Shown here piece after piece: positions 22,401-31,957 of a stretch of 64,000 bases of DNA. Within the stretch, counting starts at the first letter, position 1. Each line of letters starts with the position of its first letter. Source of the stretch: Filobasidium wieringae. Its lineage: Eukaryota; Basidiomycota; Tremellomycetes; Filobasidiales; Filobasidiaceae. Both the position numbers and the translations under genes were made by a program. The notes under the pieces were generated by a model. The model was not told the origin of the DNA and ran no database searches. It saw only the letters and a program-made list of their open reading frames with translations. The stretch is taken from contig BCIV01000013.1 of NCBI GenBank assembly GCA_001600055.1, forward strand, positions 62,001 through 126,000, written 5' to 3'.

Positions 22401-23832
22401 GAACCTGCCAGAAACGTAGCAGACGGATCGGTCTTCTTCTGTAAGCGTCGGTCCCTCACTTCCATACCATACCACACCACACCGTAATAAAGTAGCTGAT
22501 TGTCAGGCATGGCGAACAGCTTGGTTCTTATTATCCTTCCTGCTCGTCATGTGCGGGGTCGGACCGGGTCTATACGTTCTGAGGCCTTACCGGATCATAA
22601 GCCGTCTATCCAGGAGAAGGAGGGCGAGTTTGACACCCCGGGAAGAATTCCGATGTGAGTCTTCCCTTTTCTCAAAGTGCTTTGCGGGCAGCACGCTAAT
22701 CCCCCGGACGTGGAGTACAGACGACCGCCCCTCCCCGCCAGACTCGACGGACCTCTACCCACCGCTCCTCTTACTCCTCCTGCTCCAAATCCTCTACACT
22801 CCCCTCTTCCCCCCGCTTCTTGTCCCCGGGACGATCTTCCTCACCCTAACCCTGCTCGCTCAGCGGTGGCTCTACAAAACCCGTGCCCAATTCGAGACCT
22901 CGGATTCAGCGGAAGAGATGGACGAACGTACCCTCCTTCTCTGGACGTACGGGATGGTCGGCCGGGTCTTACCCTGCGTGATGGGGTTACTGTGGCTGGG
23001 GTTGGTGGGGAGAGGAGAGTGGGGCTTGGGAGGGGGTGCGTTGGGGATGTGGGCGGTTGGGTTGGGGGGGTTCGAGCTGGGGCTGAGGGGTGGGGGTAAG
23101 GGGGATGGGAGGGTGGATGGGACTGGGGGTGAGGGGTTCGTGAGGGATTTGAAAAGGCTTTTGGGGAGACGCAGTGAAGCGAAGGGGCAGGGGCAGGGGG
23201 AGGGGGAGGGGGAGGGCATGGCTCTGAACCCCGATTCCTCGAGTGAACCTGGACACGAACATGAACATGAACCCGGACATGCACCTAGAACGAGAACCGG
23301 AACTACCGCGGACCTAGAAGAGAAGAGGAACCGCCGACGATCGAACGCCACCATCCTCTCCCTCATCGCGAATCTCTCCCCCAGCTCCATCCCCGGCGAC
23401 CGTGACCGTGAGGGTGAGGAACGAGACGCCAGAGAGGGGGCGGAAGGGATCCCCCTCCCCCCTCCTAGAATTAGGGGGGATCTGGGCGATACTCGACAAG
23501 CCGCTCGGTTTGTCCTTTCCGGCCAGTACGATGATCATGCTCGTCCGGGTGAACGTGAACGAGGATATGGACGAGAACGGGACCGGCCCCATACACTGCC
23601 CCCACTGCATCTCGACCGACCCGGCTCGTCCTCCCTGGGACAAACACCATCAACCTACGGCCCGCTAGATACCCAGCCCACGTGCCTAGCTCGATCAAGA
23701 GGAACGTTTTATCCGCCCGGGTTGGATGTGGGGGGGGTGACGGTCTGGCTTAGAGATGATGGGAATGGGATTGCCCGGATGGAGGTGGAGGATCTGAGAC
23801 GGTTTTACGGGATCGATGGGATTGTTAGTTAG
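19497..23832 (+). CDS. Divergent CSC1/OSCA (DUF221) family membrane protein
   Basis: Probable multi-pass membrane protein of the CSC1/OSCA/TMEM63 (RSN1_7TM) superfamily, whose known members are stretch- or calcium-gated channels. Main exons are 19497-19669, 19736-20750, 20828-21878, about 21947-22100, a short exon near 22182-22264, about 22325-22440, then about 22487 to 23832. The N-terminal membrane segment is AVGTVSSLVFGAAFGALVWS. The cytosolic part contains PVDYLAPRSFYRLRPLP and TREGIIWDRLQRANGSEL. The hallmark TM block is WMIYTLITLIACILGVTPFV, followed later by GIVAGITGGIVPSLGISLIL and YPPLLLLLLLQILYTPLF. A Ser/Pro repeat tract interrupts the N-terminal cytosolic region, and the tail is long and charged. 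Junctions between 22100 and 22500 are the least certain. A 66-nt frame-neutral intron is likely near 22657-22722. Confidence 0.65.
20368..20445. repeat. CCT/CCC/TCT microsatellite encoding a Ser/Pro tract
   Basis: Imperfect CTCCTCCCT repeats inside exon 2 of the CSC1-like gene, translated as alternating Pro-Pro-Ser units. The neighbouring sequence to about 20510 continues as a looser Pro/Ser tract. The pure pyrimidine strand is prone to slippage, so length variation between strains is expected. Confidence 0.8.
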
Positions 23833-24327
23833 CTTGCGTCCGTGCGTCGTGCGTGTGTCGTGTTTTTTGCGTGTGTGCAGGATAGGTAGACGAGGAGAAT
23901 GGAGGATATAATTGATCGAGTGTTCCCCGATGAAACGCGTATTTTGTCACTTGAAACGCGATAAAATCCTGGTGAAACGCGCGTGGGAAATACGGGAATG
24001 ACGCGTCATTTATGAATTTATCTGTTTTCAGGCCTTTCAGGGTGACGCGCACGCGCCCGCGTTTTGGCTGGAAAGGGTAATTACACTTTGTTCCTTCAAT
24101 GTCGATACGGGCGACGGACGTTGGATATACCTCGACAGCTCCAGACGTACACTCTTACACTCTTGTGATACCGGCAGACACCCTGGCTGGCTGTAACACC
24201 TCTTGTTCCCCGTTGAAAGCGATATCCCAAGTACCCTACGACCCGCCCTACACCGAACAAAGGAATCCTGTACTCAAAGGATCTGCACGGCGTGGATCGT
24301 CCTTAGGTCGCTTCTTGATCGGTCACA
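23833..24327. other. Intergenic region with ACGCG-box promoter
   Basis: About 500 bp between the end of the CSC1-like gene and the start of the 657-aa gene. It contains the ACGCG cluster described separately. An alternative open frame begins at 24099 and overlaps the next gene in another frame; I treat it as a shadow. Confidence 0.5.
23931..24055 (+). promoter_or_regulatory. Cluster of ACGCG (MCB/MBF-like) boxes
   Basis: Three identical TGAAACGCG elements start at 23931, 23952 and 23973, exactly 21 bp apart. They are followed by the perfect palindrome TGACGCGTCA (about 23999-24008) and a TGACGCGCACGCG stretch near 24042. ACGCGT is the binding core of MBF (Mbp1-Swi6), the G1/S transcription factor conserved in fungi. 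The array lies 270-400 bp upstream of the ATG at 24328, so that gene is the likely target. Assignment of the factor is inference from the motif. Confidence 0.6.
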
Positions 24328-26301
24328 ATGACAGCTCCATCGACGAGATCAAGGACGAGAATATCGTCGACATCTCGGCCATCCACTTCCACTTCCACGT
24401 CGACGTCCACGCCGACCGCCTCGTCGTCGAAAACGAGAAAACCATTGGCTTCCCTCTCGATCGACCGGTTCCCTTCTCTCCCCCAGCCAGCCGTTCATCC
24501 TCCAACTTCCGCTTCTTCTTCCAGGACGACCACGACCACGACCACCGTCATGCCCAAATCTCCATCCCCACGTCAATCCACATCCACTCCGGCCTTTTTC
24601 GGGAGGTACAAGATCCCCGGGTCTCCATTGAAACAGACCACCTCCAGCGCCGCCCTCAAGCATCCGGGTTCACGAAACGGGACCGGGGATGGGGATGGAT
24701 CTTGGGAAGGACGTTCCCCCGCCCGAAGGTTGTTCGTCGAGCTGGAGAAGAAAGGACCTATCGTCGGGTCTGGGATGAAGAATGGCTTTTCGGTGGGGTT
24801 GACAGAGGGGGCGGGTTCGCCGGGGTCGGCGGGGCGTGGGACTATGGGGGATGAGATCGGACGGTTCTTCTCCCCTTCATCCCCTTCCTCCTCATCTACG
24901 ACTGTCGCTGTTGAATTGGCGGCAGAGGGGGGGACACCGAGTCGGCCCAGGATATCGATCTTGCAGCCTTCCCCACCTATGGCCCTACTCCACTCTCACT
25001 CCCAGCCCCAATCCCACTCTCAATCCCAGCCCCAAACCCAACCTCACTCCCACCCAACCCACCCAAACCCCATCAAACAAGACAAGAAAGACAGTCGAGA
25101 CAGCCGAGACAAACGGACCTGGACGGGCAGGGATAGCCCTTCAGCCAGCCCGATCATGATCAAGAAATTCAGGAAGGATGGGTTTGGGGATCCTATATCG
25201 GTCGGATCGCAAGCCGGGTCTACGGTCGATCCCAATTTACATATCCTCGCCGGATCCAGCGGGCGGGAAGAGGGCAATGCGGATAAACACGCTACGGGTT
25301 TCGTCGTCTTTTCCGATCCTTCTTCCCATTCCGCATCCAACTCGAGCTCCAGTTCGAGCTTCAATGCGAGCTATGGTACGGCGATCGTCAACGGGAACGG
25401 GAACGGGAATGGGAATGGGAACGCCGGCGCGGGGAAGGGATACTTTGATCTAGATGCTGGGACGGGGAGGAAGTATACGGAGGAGAATATCAGGTTCGTC
25501 GGGCATAACCGGGTTCTTCTGGATGCAGGCAAGGAGAAGCAGAAGGAAACGCAAATGGACTTGATCACGGACATGGACTTGAACATGGACTTGAACTTGG
25601 AAGTGATGGAAGGGGAACAAGAAAACCGTCCTCCACTAGGATGGGTCGATCTTTCCCTCTTCCTCAATCTGGATACGATCAAAGGGAACAAAACTGGCAA
25701 AGGCAACAAGGGCAGGACGTACGAAGACGACTCACCTTGCGTTACCCCTCGAAAGGAACGGGGTAGGAACGAATTCAGTTCGGGAGGGAGGACGATGGTG
25801 GATGATTTGGTGGGGAGTTGTTCGACCTCCCGATCCGGGTCTGGATCTGGTTCTGGTTCTGGGAATGTTACCGTCGACGGAACTGGGATGGAAGAGATGT
25901 TTGGGGATTACACGACCAGTCCCGCTCGGACCCCTTCGAAAGCTCGCACCAGCGGTCATCGAGGTGGAGGAAGACCTATCCGGGGCGTCTTACCTGGGAA
26001 AATGGATGTGCCTCTCAAGCACGACAAGCAGATACAGGAGGGGGAGATGACCAAGGAAGAGGAAGGGGAAGAGGGGTTCGTCGTTGTTCCTAAACTACAG
26101 CCGGTCGTCCCTCCTCCGATCGTTGTTACTTCTCATTGTGTCCCTTTGGACGGGACCGTGCCCGTACCCGCCACCACCATCACGACACCTACGGGAAAGG
26201 GAAAACGAGTGAAAAAGAGCTTGACTAGGGGTTTGGACGGGTTGAAAACGGCCGTCGCTGGAGGGAGAGTCTTGAGGAGCGCAAGAGGCAGGGAGGTCTG
26301 A
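24328..26301 (+). CDS. Ser/Pro-rich low-complexity protein of unknown function
   Basis: Unrecognised. A single open frame of 657 aa with an ATG start; no compelling intron is needed. The composition is Ser/Thr/Pro/Gly-rich with Thr-Ser, Gln-Ser-His and Asn-Gly repeats and no membrane segment. Several proline-directed phosphosite-like motifs stand out (GSPLKQ, RSPARRLF, SPCVTPRK, TSPARTPSK), plus a QENRPPLG motif that resembles the KEN-type degron context of some cell-cycle proteins. The C terminus is basic. With the ACGCG boxes upstream, a cell-cycle-linked regulator is a reasonable guess but is not shown. Codon use and the length of the uninterrupted frame support a real gene. Confidence 0.6.
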   Translation: MTAPSTRSRTRISSTSRPSTSTSTSTSTPTASSSKTRKPLASLSIDRFPSLPQPAVHPPTSASSSRTTTTTTTVMPKSPSPRQSTSTPAFFGRYKIPGSPLKQTTSSAALKHPGSRNGTGDGDGSWEGRSPARRLFVELEKKGPIVGSGMKNGFSVGLTEGAGSPGSAGRGTMGDEIGRFFSPSSPSSSSTTVAVELAAEGGTPSRPRISILQPSPPMALLHSHSQPQSHSQSQPQTQPHSHPTHPNPIKQDKKDSRDSRDKRTWTGRDSPSASPIMIKKFRKDGFGDPISVGSQAGSTVDPNLHILAGSSGREEGNADKHATGFVVFSDPSSHSASNSSSSSSFNASYGTAIVNGNGNGNGNGNAGAGKGYFDLDAGTGRKYTEENIRFVGHNRVLLDAGKEKQKETQMDLITDMDLNMDLNLEVMEGEQENRPPLGWVDLSLFLNLDTIKGNKTGKGNKGRTYEDDSPCVTPRKERGRNEFSSGGRTMVDDLVGSCSTSRSGSGSGSGSGNVTVDGTGMEEMFGDYTTSPARTPSKARTSGHRGGGRPIRGVLPGKMDVPLKHDKQIQEGEMTKEEEGEEGFVVVPKLQPVVPPPIVVTSHCVPLDGTVPVPATTITTPTGKGKRVKKSLTRGLDGLKTAVAGGRVLRSARGREV

Positions 26302-26992
26302 CAGGGTTTCCTCCACCCATGCTATATGGATTGGACTGCGATTCGGATGGAGTTGGATTTGGACGATTGGAACGGAGCGATACCCTCTTCTCTTCTTGAG
26401 CTTCTTGACAAGCTGCGACCTATGGGCTCCGGCTTGATCTATAATATATTCGATTTTACATACGGGCGGGATGATCTTCATCGCGCACGCCCTACTTTTT
26501 CTTGACTTATAATACGTCTCTTGTTATTCGTTGGCATGTTGGCATGTTACGATTTGTACCACCTTATATAGAACGCATATCAACACATATCGTTCGGCTG
26601 ATCCTGCTCCCTGGAACCAAACCGTACGATCGGTTTTGGTTCCAGGAGAAGCATTTTATCATATTCCGGTACGGACGGCTGTTGTGAACAGTTCCAAGCG
26701 CGCGCGGGTGGCGGAAGTAAAGTGAATGCATCGATCCCGATGGGAAGCAAATGTACATGACTGAGAAGGATCGACTCGAATTTGTTCTCCGTCGTTACCT
26801 CTTCGAAGAGCTTCTCTTTGTCGCCTTGGGGGCCGAAGGTTTGATGATCGTCTTGGATCCGCCCCGCATGGTCGGTAGGGTTGGCGATGTGCGAGATGAA
26901 ATGTTCATCTATCCATTCAACCTACATCTTCTTTCTTCTACTTGCCCACTTGACTTGAACTTTCGTACCTCCTGGAAATCACAGACGAAACG
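26302..26992. other. Intergenic region with hairpin
   Basis: About 690 bp between the Ser/Pro-rich gene and the glycosyltransferase gene. It includes an AT-rich stretch (TATAATATATTCG, near 26441) and the inverted repeat at 26611-26647. A small frame, 26754-26996, ends before the first credible splice acceptor of the next gene and may be part of its 5' leader. Confidence 0.4.
26611..26647. repeat. Near-perfect inverted repeat (15-bp arms, 6-nt loop)
   Basis: The left arm CCTGGAACCAAACCG and right arm CGGTTTTGGTTCCAGG pair with one extra base, around the loop TACGAT. Transcribed either way it forms a stable hairpin. It lies in non-coding DNA about 310 bp after the stop of the Ser/Pro-rich gene. 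It could be a 3' processing structure, a protein-binding palindrome or a mobile-element footprint; nothing here discriminates. Confidence 0.75.
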
Positions 26993-29273
26993 ATGAGCTC
27001 CAACGTATCGCGCCCCGGAGTGTTCTCTTTACATACCATCATAGGGCTAGCCAAACGATACCGTATCATACAGGTCAGACGGCACATGTCATCCATCACT
27101 TTCAAACCCCCGGAGAGAGTTATACCCCTGGAAGACTCGGACAGATTTTGGAGGAGCGTTATGAGACACTCGTTACGACGGTTGAGGGATCGGAAACGAG
27201 AAGTGGATGGGGATTTCTCGCCCAGACCAAGGGACCGGAAATGTTCTCTCTCTTCCCTTAAGAGGAGACGCACGAGGATGACGAAGTTCTGGAATGCTCG
27301 GGACATGAAAAACCAGAGGGATTTGAAGACGGTCCGGATGGCAGATAGACTTGTTGGAGGTTGAAACTTTATAAACAGTTGAGCGTTTGGGAACCGCATC
27401 ATGGGTTCAGGTGAGTCTCGCCTCTGTGTCTGGCTTGCCACCTGCTCAACAGCTCACCCCGCTCATAATCTCGCATCGAATCCATAGCGAAAGTTACGAG
27501 CAAAAAGACCGAAACGACCTCGCCGCACGCAACCTCCTCACATGTCTGCTCCCCCCTCTGTTCCCAGAACCTCTCACTCCGGGCGGCTGTTCTCTAAAAA
27601 CGACCAGGATCATCCTGGGCAACTGGGGGTACTGGACCCAGGCGTTCAACCGGTTCGGCACTTCGGGGGAAAACATTTGGGTAATGAGTATGGTAAGCTT
27701 TGTTCACATCTAACATCGTCACATTCGATGCGTATCTCTTGAGAGGTGCTGAGTATCGCTCCTTAGATGGACGCCATGGAAGAACAAGGGTATACTGTTT
27801 TCGCTGTGGCTTCGTATGAAGGGATGATCATGACTCATGCCGCTCTCCCTGATCTTGTGTGAGTCTCTTTCGATCCTTTCGTTCCGACCCGTCAGACCCG
27901 CTAATCAACACCTGATATCTGATAATAGCTCCCATATCTTCACAGAAGACAAATACGTCGTCACCTGCGTATCCGATCCCTTCTGCGTCTCCCCGCAATA
28001 CTTTCAGCCGACTACTTCTTCCTTTCCTCATTTACAACTCGATCCTCATGGCCATCCTATATTGACCGAAGAGATGAATGGTGAAAGGGAAAACGATCCA
28101 GAAAAGTGGGTCTGGAAAATGGACGAGTTGGTCGGTCTTCAGGAAGAGCAGGAGAAGGGGGGAAGGCCGGTGGGCACTATTCCGCTTTGGAAGCTGTTTT
28201 GTATCAATTGGGTTCGTCCATCTGCACGATCGAGAGAGAAAACGATCCATCCTGACAGAATACGTCGATCATTTACTAGTGGGGAACTCCACCCGGTGCT
28301 GGATATTGGCCTTCGTTGGCTAATTTCACATGGAACCCCCTAGGATCGGAATGGACCGCATCGTATGTCGCTCGCCACTATAATCAGAGCAGCAGTATGC
28401 TGAATTGATCGCAACTGCAAACTCCCGGGATAGACCTTTCGCCTACCCCGACCACACCTATATCCCCTTCTCCCTCGATCGGGAATGTTCGAGTATCCCG
28501 TTGATCCCATTCGAGGAAAAAAAGGAACAAACCTTTGTCCTCGGTAAACTCAATCAATACTTTCACGACGAAAGTAAAGCACCGCCACTTTCGTTATGGC
28601 CCGAGTTTCAGGAAAGTACAGGATTAGAACCCGTTTCCGTATCGATTGATAGGTGGGACGGAGGATCTCAGAGTTATGCAGGATTTGCTGTCCCCGAGGG
28701 AATCACCACTATGCCCGTCATGTCCAGGGAAGATTTTGAACGAGAAGTGGGACTATCAAAGGTCATGCTGGGAATAGGAAGTCCAGCTATCTCTCCCTCA
28801 GTCTATGTCAGTCTCTGTCAAGGTACTCCGGTGGTCATGCCTTACTTCCGTGAGCCGGAGGAAGTCAAGACCGGATATAATCTGTTCAGTTGGTGAGTTT
28901 CCCAAACTTCGAGTGTTCGCGCGCGTTTGCTGACGACCCGCTCGGTATATTTAGGGAATACGCTCAGCACGGTCCTGCATCCCTCATCGGTCCGCCCTAC
29001 GTATTCACCTACCAGCATGACCGATCAAATACATCCGAGATCCTTGCCCTCGTCAAGAAAGCTGCTGAAACACACATAGGCAGGTATATTCCACCGGAAA
29101 TGAAATGGGACAAGGCCGTCAAGGATATTGATGATCTGATGCGGTTCGACTGGCGGCGTCTTGCCGAACGGAAGATAGAGGCTGCTGGAGGGAAAATCAT
29201 TCCAGAAAGCAGGATGGACATAGTTGGACGTTGTTTCGAGACCGGAAGGTGTCAACCCCTTCGCCCTTTGTAA
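26993..29273 (+). CDS. GT18-like (MGAT5-type) glycosyltransferase; 5' end uncertain
   Basis: Predicted glycosyltransferase resembling alpha-1,6-mannosylglycoprotein beta-1,6-GlcNAc-transferase (CAZy GT18). Secure exons are 27489-27692, 27767-27858, 27929-28211, 28280-28362, 28434-28892 and 28955-29273. Motifs line up with MGAT5 as I remember it: TSGENIWVMSMMDAMEEQGY (GT-B N-domain), GTIPLWKLFCINWW, HTYIPFSLDRECSSIPLIPF, TFVLGKLNQYF, KVMLGIGSPAISPSVYVSLC, GTPVVMPYF and a GPPYVFTYQ block. The exon 28280-28362 may itself contain a frame-neutral 48-nt intron (28296-28343). Exons before 27489 are unclear. An ATG at 26993 opens a 123-codon Arg-rich frame; the stretch just before the 27411 donor reads in a different frame. 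No signal anchor was found, so the N terminus is not settled. Confidence 0.7.
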
Positions 29274-29834
29274 GATATAGAAACTACCTAAGGCTGGTTG
29301 TAAGCGTTCTAGTTCGATGTGTAGATGTGAAGATTACTGCAATCTATTGCAATCTTGCTATTGCCAACACTTGCATCCGAATTATCTGCCAATTCAGAAG
29401 CTATCCCTTCAAACTCAACTACCCCTACTGGCGGTCGGACCCAATGACTAGCTTTTCTTCCAACGTGTCCCGCCCTCAAGCCATTCAGAGATGACCCGCC
29501 GCGTCTCGCATGAAGTCCGAACTGTCCCGACCCATTTGTTATCATTATTTGTACATCATGATAGATGCTTGTTATACATCAGCGATGGAAACTCGTAGCG
29601 GTATAGAGGAAATCTTGTGTCCCACCCAGATCCGGTCTTGGTCCCTGAGCGAAGGAGCGTGGTCTAGCAAGGAGCTGTGTCCCCCTGAGTGAGAAACCCT
29701 CTCGGTCAACCCAGTATAACCCGAAGGATAAGGGTTTACTCCGGCTCAAGCGAGATTGTCCTCGACACGCTATTTGTGGTATACCCGCCATTGATATTCG
29801 AGTCCTTCCAACACCTCTCTTACTTACATTCCTA
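29274..29834. other. Intergenic region, convergent gene ends
   Basis: About 560 bp between the stops of the glycosyltransferase (+) and nitrilase (-) genes. It contains short frames on both strands without recognisable motifs. It presumably holds both 3' UTRs and terminators. Confidence 0.4.
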
Positions 29835-31404
29835 CTAGAAATCATATACCACGGTTATCGAATGAAACAAAATTTCATTAGCGTATGAACCGAAACTTAC
29901 CTTGGCCTTACACCTTCCTTGCGCTCCTTTCTGATCCTCCCTACGCTCAGTGACAGCGCGATCCCAATCCTGACGAATCTGATACGTCTCCCTCGCGACC
30001 TTTAACAACCTCCCCAGTTCCACTTTGTACGATAACAAAGTCGGATCACGTTCAGGTTCTTCGGATTGTCTTCCGAAATGCACAGTCTCCCCTCTTAGCC
30101 TGCCTTTGAAGGGTAACCAAACCCCACTCCCACTGGCGAATCCTGCTTCTCTTGGTCCTCCGGCGTTACACATGACAACGGCCGTTTCGGATTCGAAAGC
30201 TCGGGCGTAACAGAGAGAGTGAATCAGGTCTAGCTCGTAATTATGGTCTGGTTGAAATTCAAGCGAGGCTCTAGAGAAGAGTGTGAGGTTCAGTTGACGA
30301 GAGGTAATTTTGTAGGTTGTGCTGATGACTTACGGTTCGCTATCCGTTGCTAACCAGTATGTGGGGGCCAAGATGATATCCACACCTTGTTTCGCCAGAG
30401 CCGCAGCAGCACTTGGATGAGCCAGGTCCCAACCTGTCCAAGGCAATGATATCAGCTCATGTATGAAATTAGGTTGTGAATGGACTTACAAATGAGAAGT
30501 CCCATTTTGATTCCCTTGAGTTCGAAGACTTCATGATCGTTATCCCCAGTAGTAAGGTATTCTCTACTCAAGGCTTAAGACTAAGCTTTACACCCCGCTG
30601 AGGACGACAAGGGGATCTTACCTTTCACTTATCCATAGATTCCTCTTCTCATATCGACCTACGATCTCGCCCGTTCCTCCTTCGAATACGTAAGCGACGT
30701 TGATCATGATTTCCACTCGTTCTGATCGGAGTGACGTTTCGTGTTTGGACGTATGGGGGGTATCCTTCTCATATCCTTCTCTAGTCTTTGTAGGAGTAGA
30801 GGAGTCATCTTCATGGGTAGAGAATACTTCGGGATATACCCGTTCAAGGTAATCTATCCAGGGTTGAGGTAGATTTTCTGGGGATGCATCTTCTTTCGTC
30901 AAAAATGGATCGCTGGACGGTTGAAATGTAGGATGGTGATCCCTGGGCTCCACTATCGTCCCGCATATCGAAACACCTGTCTCCTTTGCCAAGCTGCGCA
31001 ACTGTTCGATGAGGGAACGAGCAGGATGAACGAGGTACTGCGGGACAACCAAGATTAGCCTTTCGAAACCTGACATCCACCAACTCACTTACCTCCCTAT
31101 CTTCCACAATCCCCTGCAGCCAGTATTCGGGGAAGACGACCAGATCGACTTGCGATTTGGCAGCTTGTCGGACGACTTCGAACGTCTCGCCTAAGTTGTT
31201 CTGAATCGATTTGAACACGCCAGAACCGGGTTGGTGGACATGCTTGGGACCGGATCTAGGACACGTTTGAGCGACCCATATGTGCAGTGGATCATTTGAT
31301 GGAGAGGACATTGCAATTCTTCCGTTTGTGCTCACATTGTCACGGGATGGCATCTGGTTAATCTGGACTGCTCGGCATTCGTAAGACATTGCCGGCCGCT
31401 TCAT
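29835..31404 (-). CDS. Carbon-nitrogen hydrolase (nitrilase superfamily)
   Basis: Predicted amidase/nitrilase-fold enzyme hydrolysing a C-N bond; substrate unknown. Five exons (31404-31093, 31037-30622, 30566-30490, 30433-30334, 30270-29835) give up to 446 aa. The catalytic triad is visible: Glu in DLVVFPEYWLQG, Lys in GRYEKRNLW and Cys in KMGLLICWDLAHP. The GTIVEPRD and MCNAGGPREAG blocks also fit. An insertion of about 60 residues (Thr/Ser/Glu-rich, PSSDPFLTKEDASPEN region) separates the Glu and Lys motifs. Start ATGs at 31404, 31389, 31353 and 31311 are possible; conserved sequence begins at the last one (MSSPSNDPLHIWVAQT). A possible terminal intron would place the stop at once after KAK, changing only the last residues. 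Confidence 0.85.
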
Positions 31405-31957
31405 ATGAATAAGATGAAATAAATGCCGGGCAAAACGATTGTCGTACCTGCGACTCGAACCATGACCCGCACCTACTTCAACACACAGCTTTTGACAAGG
31501 GTTTCAAGCCGTTTTTGGGCAAAAAAGGGGTATATCGAGGCTAACACAGCGGTGAAGGGAGTTTCGAAAGGTCAAAAAGTAAAGAGCCGTCGCCAACATT
31601 ACTCCCAAGAGCTTACTCGTTAGTGCGGACCTTCAGGAATAATCAGCCTTGGCTACAGGAGTCCCTTGGCTTAAGTGGCATAACCACTGCATACCGGCAA
31701 GATTGTTGTTTTGAAATGAATTTAGTTTGCATCAAACCCGTAGAAGTTCAGAATAACGAGAGCCACCGATATCCGACTGAAGACGACCTTGCACTACCCC
31801 CGGAAACTACAATTCGACTGCTCTGTAAAGACATCTCGAGTATCAAACCGTTCTACAGGAATCCCATCCAGGTCTTCGATTACACACGAAAACGATTATA
31901 TGTCCGATACAACACCCACGACCAGTTCCCCTGCCCGCACAAACTACCTCTCCCTTC
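31405..31957. other. Intergenic region between nitrilase start and RCL1 end
   Basis: About 550 bp. A GACTCGAACC stretch at 31451 resembles a tRNA B box on the minus strand, but the T-stem and acceptor do not pair, so no tRNA is called. No coding frame is supported. It should contain the nitrilase promoter and RCL1 terminator. Confidence 0.4.

Noticed and set aside
24099..24854. 251-codon open frame overlapping the Ser/Pro-rich gene
   Set aside because: It overlaps the longer 657-codon frame in a different phase. It has no motif, and its His/Asp/Arg-rich repeats are the shifted translation of Thr/Ser repeats.
31423..31530. tRNA-like B box (GGTTCGAGTC on the minus strand)
   Set aside because: The flanking bases do not form a T-stem, no A box lies at the right distance and no acceptor stem pairs.
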